From Candidatus Flexifilum affinis (GTDB taxonomy: Bacteria; Chloroflexota; Anaerolineae; Aggregatilineales; Phototrophicaceae): a stretch of 64,000 nucleotides of DNA. Below are positions 17,824-27,563 of the stretch, piece by piece (the first letter of the stretch is position 1; the number at the start of each line of letters is the position of its first letter). The stretch spans positions 18,047 through 82,046 of the forward strand of contig JADJPJ010000031.1 of assembly GCA_016713325.1 (NCBI GenBank), in the 5' to 3' direction. The notes under the pieces are model-generated. The model searched no databases. It was not told the DNA's origin and worked only from the letters and a program-made list of their open reading frames with translations. A program made the translations under genes and the position numbers.

Positions 17824-19219
17824 TGTATGGTTTTTCTGGTATAGCTCCGGGAAACGCTTCCTGACATCGTGACCCGTTAAGATCCTGCCCTCAACAAGTT
17901 GGGAGGGCAGGAATGGAACTGGAATGGGAGTTGGATCGGGTTCAGTTGTTTCAGTTGCGGCGTTCGCATCCAGACTGGACCATGTGCATCTGGCACAGGA
18001 ACTCAAACGGGTCTGAGCTGGGTCAAGAAGTGGCTCAGCGCTTTCGAGAAACGGGACAACCGACGCTGGCGATGTTCAAGAGCCGTTCGCGTGCCCCTCT
18101 GGAACGGGCGTTTCGGGTCCGCCGTTGTGCGGGATGCCATTCTCAGTCTGCGCGATGAGCTTAAAGCGAGCTATGGGCGGGTCGTGGGGGCGAAGCCAAT
18201 CCTCTATCACCTCCACCGTGATCCGGTCCTACGCCAACGGGCTGTGTATCTGCCCCGCTCCACGCGTACCATCTGGCAGATCCTGAAGGAAGGAGGACGT
18301 ATTCCAACGCGCATCCGCCAACATCTTCCCCTTGAGCGGCCTGAACCACTGAGCCATTGGGAGATGGATTTCGGACAGATCGGTAGTACCTTCGAATTTC
18401 TGACGGTGGTGGATCGGGGACTTCGTTCTGGTTGAAACGGACCCAGCCGCACTCAACGCCGAAACCGCCCTGCTGGCGGTGGCGCAGCTGCTGCTCATGG
18501 TCGGCTTGCCGCTCAAACTGCGCTTTGACAACGACCCGGCTTGTGGGTAATTGGCTGACCGACGGCTATCCGTCGCCGCTGATGCGTTTCCTGCTCTGCC
18601 TCGGGGTCGAGCCCGATATCGTTGAACCGGGCAAGCCCACACAAGCCGTTTGCCGAGCGCTCGGTACGGACGCTCAAACACGAATGCCTCTGGCTGACCC
18701 GCCTGCGGATTGGCTGGACGCGGCGGGGATATTGGATACCTATCGTTCCTTCTACAACGCGGCCAACCAGTCGCTGGCTTGCTGGCAACCGCCCGCCTGA
18801 GGCGTTCCCGCTGCTGCCTATCCTGCCGCTCGTGCCCGAGCAGATTGACCCGGACGCCTGGCTGACCCACTATCATGGCGTCTATTTCGCCGTCGTGTCG
18901 GACGCAGGGCATGATCTCCGTGGGACGGCACGACTACTATGTCGGTTATGCCGCGGGAACACGGGTGGGCGTTCTGTTGGATGCTGAGCGAAGGTGTTTA
19001 CGTTCTCCAGCGCGGCATCGTTCTGTGCGAAAGAGATCAAGGGTTAGTCGGACATTCGCTTGCCTTCCAACCCTACCTGCAGCACATGCTCGAGCAAGCG
19101 CGCACGACCGAAGAAGCTGACTTCACCTCGCATTTCCGACCAACACCTTGGATAGTTGATCTTCCTCGCACAGGTCCATGTCAGGAAGCGTTTCCGAGCT
19201 ATACCAGAAAAACCATACA
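17824..19219 (+). mobile_element. IS481-type insertion sequence, decayed copy
   Basis: The left terminal repeat is 17824-17874 (TGTATGG...CATCGTGACC). The right terminal repeat is 19173-19219 and has lost a few bases. The element is flanked by direct 8-bp target duplications gttttggg at 17816-17823 and 19220-19227. At 1396 bp it is 47 bp shorter than the intact copy at 47897-49339; the shortening is spread over many small deletions. Confidence 0.85.
17913..19120 (+). pseudogene. IS481-type transposase, degraded by many small indels
   Basis: Fragments in all three forward frames reproduce the intact 413-residue transposase at 48006-49247. MELEWELDRVQLFQLRRSHPDW is in one frame; HWEMDFGQIGSTFEFLTVVDRG is in another; a further shift comes before LKLRFDND; and FAERSVRTLKHECLWL is in yet another. 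The DDE residues are recognisable but cannot be joined without at least six frame corrections. The differences from the partner are mostly short deletions rather than substitutions, which fits poor local sequence accuracy at least as well as long decay. Confidence 0.85.
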
Positions 19220-19555
19220 GTTTTGGGAGATGAACCAGAAGAATCGTACAATACACATCCGAGTTCGATACGCCTCGAAACACCGGTACAATACCCCGTT
19301 GCAATTGATGACCATCCTCCAATGAGAACAGTCGATGCCATTTCAATTCCTGCGCGAAACGCTGCTTCAAAGGCTTGGCCTTGATCCGGTTTAGTTGGAG
19401 GAAAGAAGTGAGACAACAGCAGGAATCGCGCCGCTGGAAGCCGAAGACCCTGCGGCGACTGTGCGCACTGCCAAGCCGGGTTACTTCCCAGAAATACTCA
19501 CCGATGCTGAGCCGGCATCCTGATGGGATTCGAACCTACTCAGGCAAGAGAAAAG

Positions 19556-19583
19556 CCCTGACAGGCACTTTGTCAGGGTGTTT
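19556..19583. terminator. Bidirectional Rho-independent terminator
   Basis: ccctgaca (19556-19563), a 7-nt loop and tgtcaggg (19571-19578) form a perfect 8-bp stem. On the plus strand tgttttt follows; on the minus strand the stem is followed by cttttctctt. On the minus strand it would end the zinc operon that finishes at 19815. A related T-run segment (tttttcggctg...gacctgagggg) recurs at 49850-49880. Confidence 0.75.
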
Positions 19584-19644
19584 TTCGGCTGGTGAGGACC
19601 TGAGGGGCTTCGTTCCGTTTCCTAGTCAGACGAGGTGGTTCGCG

Positions 19645-19818
19645 GTGCTGATCTCCGCGCACGAGCAAGCGGTCCGGCAGAACCCTGACAAGCAGCAGCT
19701 TCGCGAAGCAATCTTCCAAATGTCGGCGTCCGGAATGAGCTACCGCGAGATTGGTACGGTGCTCGGCCTCCACTGGACGCGGGTGGGGCACGTGATGCGC
19801 GAGGAGCGAAGTCGTTAG
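19645..19818 (+). CDS. Small helix-turn-helix protein, function unknown
   Basis: A GTG at 19645 opens a 57-residue frame ending MSASGMSYREIGTVLGLHWTRVGHVMREERSR, a clear helix-turn-helix of the resolvase or sigma region-4 kind. The same motif (MQASGMSYREIGMALSIHWTRVEQVL) occurs in the small gene at 49866-50087, and both follow a terminator-like T-run and the same gacctgagggg sequence. A longer frame from 19375 would have to read through the terminator hairpin, so I prefer the short form. It converges on, and overlaps by 4 bp, the end of the minus-strand zinc operon. Confidence 0.45.
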   Translation: MLISAHEQAVRQNPDKQQLREAIFQMSASGMSYREIGTVLGLHWTRVGHVMREERSR

Positions 19819-20435
19819 CGGCCGACTGTGCCTTGGGGCTCATGCCCGCGCATGGCCTCTGCAAGCGCCTCCCACTGTTCTGCAACGTTATCGGGAGACA
19901 CTCCTCCCTTGTAGCGTCGTCGCATAGGCCACGACTCCATCGTATCTGCGCGATAATTCGAGGACGTCACCTCGACTATCCACCGTTCATAGGCTGCAAT
20001 CCACGCAAGAACGGCCTGGAGCAGATCATAAGCATCGGGAAGGCGAACCTGATCGAGCGAATCTCCCCGCGGGAGGTCTCGCTCCTGCCAGGCACATGGC
20101 AGCAGCGAGACTTCTTTTGTCCAGCGCGCGCGACAATGATTCCGGCTGAGAAACAGGCTCCCTCGCTCCGGCGCAGCCACCCAAAGCCCCCATCCCCATA
20201 GCGTCAGGGTAGCACCCGGAACTGCCGAGTCATGCGAGTACCCACTGTGGAAGCGCGGCTGAGGCGATGGGCGTTTGCCTAAGCCGTACTCAACCAGCAG
20301 ATTGCCAGTAGGACGCCGAACGTCGCAGCCCCAGAACCACATCTGCTGGTCAATCAGCCCTTCGCCGACTTCAGAAAAGCGCCTGGGCAGCGGAAGTGTC
20401 GAAAGATGCGCTTTTGTGCGCTGCTGTTTGCCCAT
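19815..20435 (-). CDS. Conserved hypothetical protein at the end of the zinc operon
   Basis: A 206-residue soluble protein that I do not assign to a characterised family. The N-terminal half is rich in Trp and Gly (QQMWFWGCDVRRPTGNLLVEYG, LTLWGWGLWVAA) and the C-terminal half carries LLQAVLAWIAAYERWI. It overlaps the 3' end of the upstream CobW gene by 65 bp in another frame, suggesting translational coupling; a later start is possible but would remove the distinctive N-terminus. Its position as last gene of the Zur-controlled unit suggests a role when zinc is scarce. I have an impression that such proteins accompany COG0523 GTPases elsewhere but cannot verify it here. Confidence 0.65.
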   Translation of the reverse strand: MGKQQRTKAHLSTLPLPRRFSEVGEGLIDQQMWFWGCDVRRPTGNLLVEYGLGKRPSPQPRFHSGYSHDSAVPGATLTLWGWGLWVAAPERGSLFLSRNHCRARWTKEVSLLPCAWQERDLPRGDSLDQVRLPDAYDLLQAVLAWIAAYERWIVEVTSSNYRADTMESWPMRRRYKGGVSPDNVAEQWEALAEAMRGHEPQGTVGR

Positions 20436-21567
20436 GCAATTTCCGCCAGCGTATCCATTCCATCAGCCCGTCTTTGATACGCTCGAACTCCGAGGCAGGC
20501 TGGTTTCTCACCAGGGTGACCTCAAAACGCTCGTGCAGATCGTCGGGGTCCACACCCCCAAAGGAACCGATCACTACGAGCTGCGAATGGGGTGTTTCTT
20601 CCTCGCGCCAGGGGGCGCTGTGCGTCAGGCTGACGCGCCTGCCGACCACATGGAGCGCGCCACGGTTTTCCGGCATCTCAGCCAGATGGACGAAGCCTTT
20701 GGCGCGATAAATCGTGAGCGGGAGATTTTCGATCACTCTCCGAAGTGCTTTGAGGGACAGTGGTTCGTCAGTGCGCCAGTTCCATGTCTCGAACACAAGG
20801 CTGTGGTCAGGCTGCTGATCGTGGCCGTGACCTCCCTCATCGTGATCGTGGTCATGATGATCATGGTCGTGATCGGCCGGTACGCCAGCCTCATGAACGT
20901 GGATGTCCTTAGGGGCCATAGCTTCCAGACGCTCCGGCGCATAGGCCCCGACTCCGAGGACCAGTTCGGGTGGGACCTTGCCAAAGGAGGTTTCGATAAT
21001 TCGCGCTCGGGGGACGATCTCACGGACCCAGGTCCTGATTTCCTGAAGCTGTATCGCGTCGACCAGATCGATCCTGTTGACCACAACGATATCCGCAACG
21101 CCAACCTGGGACATGGCCAGGAAGTATTGGTCCCCCTCAAGGGCGTCGCCGCCTTGCTCGGCATCGATGACAGTGAGAATGTTATCGAGCCGTACATAAG
21201 GTCTGAGGTCGGGCATCAGGAAGGTGGAGGCGACGCCTACGGGATCGGAGACGCCACTCGTCTCGATGATGATGTATTCCGGCTTCTCCTGACGCCGCAG
21301 CAGTTCGACCATCGCCCGCAGCAAATCGCCTCGAATGGTGCAGCAGATACACCCATTGGACAGGCTGACCATATCGGCCTCGTCACCATCGACGTTGACC
21401 ACCAGCTGCGAGTCGATGTTCACCGCGCCGAAGTCATTGACCATGACCGCGACGCGCAGCCCGTGTTCGCTGTGCAGAAGCGTGTTCATCAAGGTCGTTT
21501 TGCCTGAACCGAGAAACCCTGCCAGGATGGTGATAGGAATCGGAGAACGTGTTGAATGTGTCGTCAT
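20371..21567 (-). CDS. CobW/COG0523 GTPase with His-rich loop (zinc metallochaperone type)
   Basis: A 398-residue G3E-family GTPase. P-loop GFLGSGKTT (about residues 18-26), CxCC metal site NGCICCTIR, Walker B-like IIIETSG and NRIDLVD guanine specificity motif. A His/Asp-rich stretch, HDHDHHDHDHDEGGHGHDQQPDH (near residues 232-254), can bind several zinc ions, followed by the C-terminal CobW_C domain. Such proteins load zinc into client enzymes when zinc is limiting. It is encoded downstream of the ZnuB/WD40 remnant in the Zur operon, with a second paralogue at 23032-24252 that lacks the His-rich loop. Confidence 0.92.
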   Translation of the reverse strand: MTTHSTRSPIPITILAGFLGSGKTTLMNTLLHSEHGLRVAVMVNDFGAVNIDSQLVVNVDGDEADMVSLSNGCICCTIRGDLLRAMVELLRRQEKPEYIIIETSGVSDPVGVASTFLMPDLRPYVRLDNILTVIDAEQGGDALEGDQYFLAMSQVGVADIVVVNRIDLVDAIQLQEIRTWVREIVPRARIIETSFGKVPPELVLGVGAYAPERLEAMAPKDIHVHEAGVPADHDHDHHDHDHDEGGHGHDQQPDHSLVFETWNWRTDEPLSLKALRRVIENLPLTIYRAKGFVHLAEMPENRGALHVVGRRVSLTHSAPWREEETPHSQLVVIGSFGGVDPDDLHERFEVTLVRNQPASEFERIKDGLMEWIRWRKLHGQTAAHKSASFDTSAAQALF

Positions 21568-21576
21568 ACGAGGCCT

Positions 21577-21975
21577 CTACTCTGATTCAATTTCTGTCAC
21601 AATGACCGAACCCTGATCGTCACCTAAGGCGAGACAGCGGTCATCAGGCGACCAGACGGCCTGAGATATCGCGCCCATACCGCGCATCCCTCCGAGTGGA
21701 GTCTCGCGTTTGCCGGGAAGCCATACCAGTACCGCGCCATCCTGCCCACCGGAGGCGAGTGCATTGCCGCGCTGTTGAAAAGCGAGCGTGGTCAGCAGGT
21801 CTTGATGCGCGGTGAGCTGAATCGGTTTCGTGCCTTCGGGGCCCTTGCCGCCGAACTTCCACACGATCACCGTTTCGCCGCCGCCCGTCGCCAGATACTT
21901 CCCCCAGCGATCCCATGCCAACTCGCGGACCTTCGTCGGGTAGCCCCACATCATCGACGGTTCAGACTTGCGGGC
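21577..21975 (-). pseudogene. WD40-repeat protein, C-terminal fragment only
   Basis: The frame reads SEPSMMWGYPTKVRELAWDRWGKYLATGGGETVIVW..., LASGGQDGAVLVW and WSPDDRCLALGDDQGSVIV, i.e. three WD40 blades ending just before the CobW gene. The N-terminal blades are absent: at about 21975 the sequence changes directly into the 5' part of a ZnuB permease gene in another frame. ATG codons at 21954 and 21951 could still start a ~125-residue remnant. Intact WD40 proteins of this kind are, as far as I recall, neighbours of CobW GTPases. Confidence 0.75.
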
Positions 21976-22282
21976 GTCCCAGTGAACATGATCCCGATAG
22001 CAGTATCCTCGCGGATTGCGTCGCGCCGGGACAGCCAACCGATGCCGAACGCTGTCAGCACCCCGGCGATGAGTGCGCCGCCGAACAAGCTCCACTGGTT
22101 CAGGTAAGCGACGACCAGACCGGGCAGCACGGTATGCGCCAGCGCGTCGCCAATGAACGCCATGCGCCGCAAGACGACATAGACGCCGATGCTGGCGCAC
22201 GCCAATCCGACCAGTACGGCGGCGATCAGCGCGGTTTGCATGAAGCCAAAGCGAAACGGTTCGATCAACCACTCGATGATCT

Positions 22283-22286
<4 letters not shown>
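21951..22286 (-). pseudogene. znuB: Zinc ABC transporter permease ZnuB, N-terminal fragment
   Basis: The first ~103 residues match ZnuB/MntB permeases: FRFGFMQTALIAAVLVGLACASIGVYVVLRRMAFIGDALAHTVLPGLVVAYL, then REDTAIGIMFTG. The next residues (TPASLNRR, stop at 21951) are out of frame and come from the WD40 gene, so about 160 permease residues are missing. The ATG overlaps the ZnuC stop as ATGA. A deletion from the middle of znuB into the WD40 gene explains the junction; alternatively it is an assembly collapse. If real, this importer lacks its channel. Confidence 0.8.
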
Positions 22287-23031
<745 letters not shown>

Positions 23032-23035
<4 letters not shown>

Positions 23036-24252
23036 GATGCCGCCGCATCTCCATCGAGCAGCCATTCCGAGAACGGATCGTCAAAGCGCCGCCACTTCTT
23101 CGCACCCTGTGCCACTTCAGCATCGGTGAGCAAGCATGAGTCGAGCGCGGCGCGGATCGCCGCCTGATCCATCTCGATGCCGATCACGACGAGTTCCTGA
23201 CGACGATCGCCGTATTCACCCTCAAAGTAGCTCTTGATCTCTGTCAGCAGCGTCGGATCATCCGGGTATTCGTCTGCCGGGGTTTCCGCCCACCATTCGC
23301 CGCCGTAGTCGAGCGAAATTACATCGCCTGCCTGCGACCAGATCCCGACCATGTTGTGGCGCGTCGCCAACCAGACGAAGCCTTTCGAGCGCAGCACACT
23401 GTCGAGCGCGTCGCTTTCCAATACATCCATCAGGCGTTCTGGGTGAAAGGGTCGGCGGGCGCGGTAGACGAAACTGCCCACACCATATTCTTCGGTTTCC
23501 GGCGTGTGCGGCTCACCGGACAGCCATTCGGAAAAGGTCGAAGCGCGGTCGAAGTCGAAGCGTGCCGTATTCAGCACTTCCGCCAGAGGGACCCGTCCGT
23601 GATCGGCTCGGATCAGCTTGGCCTGGGGATTCAGTTTGCGCATGAGCGCTTCGAGGCGATGCAGCGCTTCCGGCGGTGCCAGATCGACCTTGTTGAGGAT
23701 TAAAATGTCCGCGAACTCGATCTGATCGACCAGGAGATCGGCGATGGTGCGCTCGTCGTCGGGTGTCGCGCCGATCCCGCGTTCCGCCATCGTATCGAGC
23801 GACGCGAATTCGCGCATGATGTTGTGCGCGTCTACCACCGTGACCATCGTATCGAGGCGAGTGATCTCCGATAGGCCGCCGTCCGTTTCGCTGACCGGGA
23901 AGGTGAAGGTTTCCGCGACGGGCAGCGGTTCGGAAATCCCGGACGATTCGATCAACACGTAGTCGAAGCGCCCTTCACGAGCCAGGCGCGCGACTTCGAC
24001 CAGCAGGTCATCGCGCAGCGTGCAGCAGATGCAACCGTTGGTCATCTCGACCAGCTTTTCTTCGGTGCGGCTGAGTGCTGCGCTTCCATCGCGCACCAAC
24101 TGCGCGTCGATGTTGACCTCGCTCATGTCGTTGACGATCACTGCGACGCGCAAGCCTTCACGGTTGTTCAGAATGTGGTTGAGCAGTGTCGTCTTGCCTG
24201 CGCCGAGAAAGCCGGACAGGACGGTGACGGGAAGTCGCTTCGTCATCGTCAT
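23032..24252 (-). CDS. CobW/COG0523 GTPase (ZigA/ZagA-like)
   Basis: A 406-residue G3E GTPase: P-loop GFLGAGKTT, CxCC site [24 protein letters not shown]. The C-terminal domain includes [33 protein letters not shown] and [11 protein letters not shown], which resemble the long, Zur-controlled ZigA/ZagA group rather than the shorter CobW. There is no His-rich loop. The start overlaps the L28 stop as ATGA. Together with the His-rich paralogue it gives the operon two different zinc chaperones. Confidence 0.92.
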
Positions 24253-24491
24253 TCGGTCAATGCCTTCAGGCTTAAGCCTTGCCGCCGCAGGAATTCCGGG
24301 AGGCCGATCTTGTCGATGGTGCGCAGTTCGCGCGCCGTCACGCGGACCCGGACTGCCTGCCCGGTTTCTTCGACAAAGATCGTTGCCGTTTGCAGATTCG
24401 GGCTGAATTTGCGCCGGGTCGCGCGCAGGGAAAACGAGCGCGCATTTCCGAACATCGGTTTAGTCCGGGTGATTTTGTGCTTGCTTGCCAT
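24249..24491 (-). CDS. rpmB: 50S ribosomal protein L28, cysteine-free (zinc-independent) paralogue
   Basis: An 80-residue L28: [34 protein letters not shown], then [24 protein letters not shown]. It has no cysteine at all, whereas zinc-binding L28 forms carry CxxC pairs. Zinc-free ribosomal paralogues are a hallmark of Zur regulons, replacing the zinc form to release the metal under starvation. AGGAAACGCA precedes the ATG; the longer in-frame start at 24539 lacks family similarity. It lies between the zinc-binding protein and the CobW gene in the Zur operon. Confidence 0.9.
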   Translation of the reverse strand: MASKHKITRTKPMFGNARSFSLRATRRKFSPNLQTATIFVEETGQAVRVRVTARELRTIDKIGLPEFLRRQGLSLKALTE

Positions 24492-24583
24492 CTGCGTTTC
24501 CTGTCGTGTCGTTGTGCTTGAAAGAAAGCGCGTGAACAAGACTGCCCACGCGCTTTCTGTAGCTTAAGTGAGTCCTCCGCCGC

Positions 24584-26711
24584 TTATTGCAGCGCGGTCG
24601 TAATGATGTCCACGTTGTAGCTCAGCATCTCCAGATAGGTCGCCCCCGGCGTGCCCGCTTGACCGAGTGCATCGGTGTACAATGTTGGTGCAAGAACGAC
24701 TCCGGCTTCGTCGGCGATGCGCTGCATCAGGTCGGGATTGGTGACGTTCTCTGCAAAGATCGCCGGGATGCCTTCCGCCTGAATGAATTCGACGAGCTCC
24801 GCGATTTCGCCCGCACTCGGATCCGCCGTTTCGGTGCTGACCGATTCGAGCGCCGACGAGATTTCGAAGCCATATTCATCACCGAAGTAACCGAATGTGT
24901 CGTGCGACGTGATCAGGGATGCGATTCGCTTCCGGGATCAACGCCACCTGTTCGCGGATCGCGGCATCGAGGTCGGTCAACTGTGCGGTATACGCCTCAG
25001 CATTGGCGCTGTAGGTGTCAGCGTTTGCCGGGTCTGCTGCGGCGAGCGCGGCGCGGATATTCTCGACCATCACCACCGCATTATTCGGGTCATGCCAGAC
25101 ATGCGGGTCGAATTCGCCGTGTTCGTGGGCGTGTTCTTCGCCTTCTTCTTCGTGTTCATGTTCATGCTCGCCGAGTTCACTCTTTGCGGCCATGCCGAAC
25201 ACCGCCAGCGCCGACGGTTTGCCACCAACGAAGATGCGTTCTTCGGAGATTTCGAGCGTTTCAAGGTTGATGCCGCGAATGTCGCCGGGCAGCGGTTCGC
25301 TGACATACGCCATATGTCCGTTGACGACGAACGTCGGACGAGCAGCGGCGCGACCGGAAGCCGGCGCAAGGAACGGATCGACCACCTGCACCGTGCCTTC
25401 GATTGATCCCGTCGCAATGTCGATCACATGCAAATTGCCGTCAATCGTCAGCGCGACCAGCTTGGACGAATCTTCGCCATGGAAGTTGAAACGCCACACA
25501 CGCGCCGGGGCTTCGATCACGATTTCGGACGTGCCCGCGACCGGATCAACACGCACGACGGTGTTTTGCCCATAATTGCCGATCAGATATTGCGCGCCTT
25601 CGACTGCGTAGAGCGTGCCCGTGCGCAGATCGGGATTGTCCGTCGGGTTGGCGACCTTGCGCGAGACGAATGTATCGCCGTCGCGCTCGACCAGCAGCAC
25701 ACCATCAGCGCAGCCAAACGCCACGCCATCGTCGCTGTAGGCAGCCTCACCATGCAGACCAGGGCATTCATGGAAGCTCTGGAGGATCTCCCCGTCGAGC
25801 GACATGACGTCCACGCCAACCGGCAGGGCATCATCGGGATTTTCCATGTTCGGGCTGCTGATCAACACGACATCGCCCATCGGCACCGCCACGCCGTGAT
25901 GCGGACGCGCCGACGTCACCGTGACGGTTTCACCCGCGAACAGGCTCTCTTCGGTGAAGATCGTCGCCGCGCCGTCGCCGTCGTGGAAGATGGCGATTTG
26001 ATCGTGATGTACGACGTAGTGAATGGGTGTCATTCCTTCAAGCTCAGCACCGAGCAGCGCCGGGCTGCCGAAATCGGTATGGAAGTGATCGTCGTGCGGG
26101 ACCGACGAAACGCTGCTGTCGATCAGGTTGGTGATGCTGCCGTTCGTTTGTACCGCGAAGGCGTAGCGCCCGCTCGGTGACGGATACAGGGATGCTGACG
26201 CGGTCAGTACGAATTCCACGATTACCTCGTTGGTGCGCAAATCGACGATCTGAACCGTTCCGCTTTCGTAGTCATTCACGATCAGCCGCGTGCCGACCAT
26301 CGGCGCACCTTCCATGAAGCCGCCGTCACCTTCGCCCTCATGTTCATGATCGTGATCGTGTCCGGCGAATGCCAGCGGTTCGATGCCGTCACTCACGACG
26401 ATGCGCGTCGCGGTCGGGCCGGAAGCGGTATAGAGATCATCGAGCCACGTCTCAAACTCGAGCCCGTTCTCGAAGATGAGATCGGCTTCCGCCAGCGCGA
26501 CCGCATCCTGTGGCGTGGGTTCATAGACGTGTGAATCGCCATCGGGACCCACCAGCACGGTGAGTTCAACCTCATCTCCGGCAATGTTCTGAACGAGATC
26601 GCCGAGAATGCTGTAGGTGGCGACCACCCGCAGCGGCGCATCCTGCGCTGCCGCCGAAAGCACGAGACTGAGGAGCAAGAGAACAACGATAGCCGAACGC
26701 AAAGTACGCAT
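24584..26711 (-). CDS. ZnuA-type zinc-binding protein with inserted AztD-like beta-propeller (one frameshift)
   Basis: About 709 residues once a frameshift near 24925 is corrected. Signal peptide 1-23; ZnuA N-lobe 24-115 with ligand His61 in DSHVYEPTPQDA; His-rich GHDHDHEHEGEG at 117-128; an inserted beta-propeller at about 135-507; a second His-rich stretch EHEHEHEEEGEEHAHEHGEF; and the ZnuA C-lobe with DPHVWHDPNN (His537) and, after the shift, SHDTFGYFGDEYG. The insert has AztD hallmarks: IAIFHDGDG, RPHHGVAVP, CPGLHGEAAY, LIGNYGQNTVVRVDP. AztD is the periplasmic zinc chaperone that feeds AztC in aztABCD operons, so donor and acceptor appear fused here. AAGGGAG supports the ATG at 26711. Confidence 0.85.
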
Positions 26712-26731
26712 GAATTCTCCCTTGAGTTGAC

Positions 26732-27172
26732 CTAAAAACTGGACTGACAAACGCTGCACATTCCAAGCAGTTGGATATGGGCGGCGTGGAGCCGGTATCC
26801 GCTCTGTTGGGTGAGTGCTTCAAGCTGAGGCTGAAGCGCATCGTCTGCGAGAAACTCGGCTTTCCCACACGACACGCAGACGACGAGAGGACGCTCGCTG
26901 TCCTGCGCCAGCACATACTGATTGCAGTGATTCAGCCCGTGAACGCGGCGCAGAAAACCGAGTTCTTCGAGGGCATCGAAGAGACGATAGATGGTGGCTC
27001 GTCCCGTTTGGGGGCGTTCGCTGCGCACATAGTCCCAGGCTTTCTCGGCAGTGAGCGGGAATGTCGCGTGCGAAAGGGTCGCGAGGAGCCGCCTTTTCGT
27101 CGGCGTAAGCCGATAGCCTCGATCTTTGAGAGCGCGCAGCCATTCGTTTGGCTTTACAGGAACGATGGTCAT
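26732..27172 (-). CDS. zur: Fur-family regulator, zinc uptake regulator Zur
   Basis: A 146-residue Fur protein: winged helix with RLTPTKRRLLATL and GRATIYRLFDALEELGFL, then the dimer domain with CVSCGK and CSVC, the paired CxxC structural zinc site, and HAAHIQLLGMC. It is first in the operon, 20 bp before the zinc-binding protein, and two palindromes lie directly upstream. The surrounding genes (zinc transporter, COG0523 GTPases, cysteine-free L28) identify it as Zur rather than Fur or PerR. Confidence 0.93.
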   Translation of the reverse strand: MTIVPVKPNEWLRALKDRGYRLTPTKRRLLATLSHATFPLTAEKAWDYVRSERPQTGRATIYRLFDALEELGFLRRVHGLNHCNQYVLAQDSERPLVVCVSCGKAEFLADDALQPQLEALTQQSGYRLHAAHIQLLGMCSVCQSSF

Positions 27173-27185
27173 TTGTGATTCTAAA

Positions 27186-27226
27186 TGATACTAAGTCTCA
27201 ATGAATTTAATTGATACCAGGTCTCA
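27186..27226 (-). promoter_or_regulatory. Tandem putative Zur operators
   Basis: TGATACTAAGTCTCA (27186-27200) and TGATACCAGGTCTCA (27212-27226) share the dyad TGAKAC-N3-GTMTCA and start 26 bp apart, about 2.5 turns. On the minus strand a possible promoter (TTGCAC at 27239-27234, 17 bp, TATCAA at 27216-27211) overlaps the distal site. The only operon nearby is the zinc operon starting at 27172. Confidence 0.7.
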
Positions 27227-27239
27227 ATTGGAAGTGCAA

Positions 27240-27499
27240 GAAAAGTTTGTATCTTGTAATGTGGGCAGTACCTCCCGATCAAGGTATCGGGCAGCAAACA
27301 CCGGTACCGCAGCTAGCGCGAAAGCCAGCTGGTGTCGTCCGCTGTCACAGAGTCTTGGGCATCATCAATGACTCCTACCGCGATACCGCCTAACCCGATT
27401 TCCCTCGTAACCGACGTTTTTTGGGGTTACGGGTAGACCAATTGGTTGAGAAAACAGTAGAATGGATAGAAGTTCCACGCCTCACAGGTACAGAATGGC
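27240..27499. other. Intergenic region between the Zur operon and the IS3-type element
   Basis: About 260 bp with no convincing gene. It holds two short inverted repeats (cccgat...atcggg near 27277, and cgtaacc...ggttacg near 27410) without a clear terminator T-run at the right place. No promoter motif was found that I would defend. Confidence 0.4.
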
Positions 27500-27563
27500 A
27501 TGACCTTACCCCAGTTTGGCGGACACCGAAAATGTCCGTTAGACTGAGTGTAATGAGTGAGCG

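Larger units (their letters stand above)
17705..19250. mobile_element. MITE-like element interrupted by an IS481-type IS (composite, copy 1)
   Basis: The outer ends are inverted repeats: tgtgcgattcttctggtac at 17705 and, at 19231-19250, its near reverse complement ending gaagaatcgtaca. Without the IS the element is only about 140 bp and has no gene. Its left 51 bp match the IS terminal repeat at about 38 of 51 positions by eye. The IS sits near the right end, at gttttggg. The same nested arrangement, inverted, occurs at 47866-49458. Confidence 0.7.

Noticed and set aside
19515..19545. gggattcgaacc resembles the T-arm of a tRNA on the minus strand.
   Set aside because: The putative T stem pairs poorly (about 3 of 5), no matching acceptor 5' strand, anticodon arm or D arm lies within 90 bp upstream on the minus strand.
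19375..19644. Upstream extension of the small HTH protein to 147 residues.
   Set aside because: The extension would be translated through the strong terminator stem at 19556-19578 and has no similarity to the paralogue at 49866 beyond the segment after the T-run.
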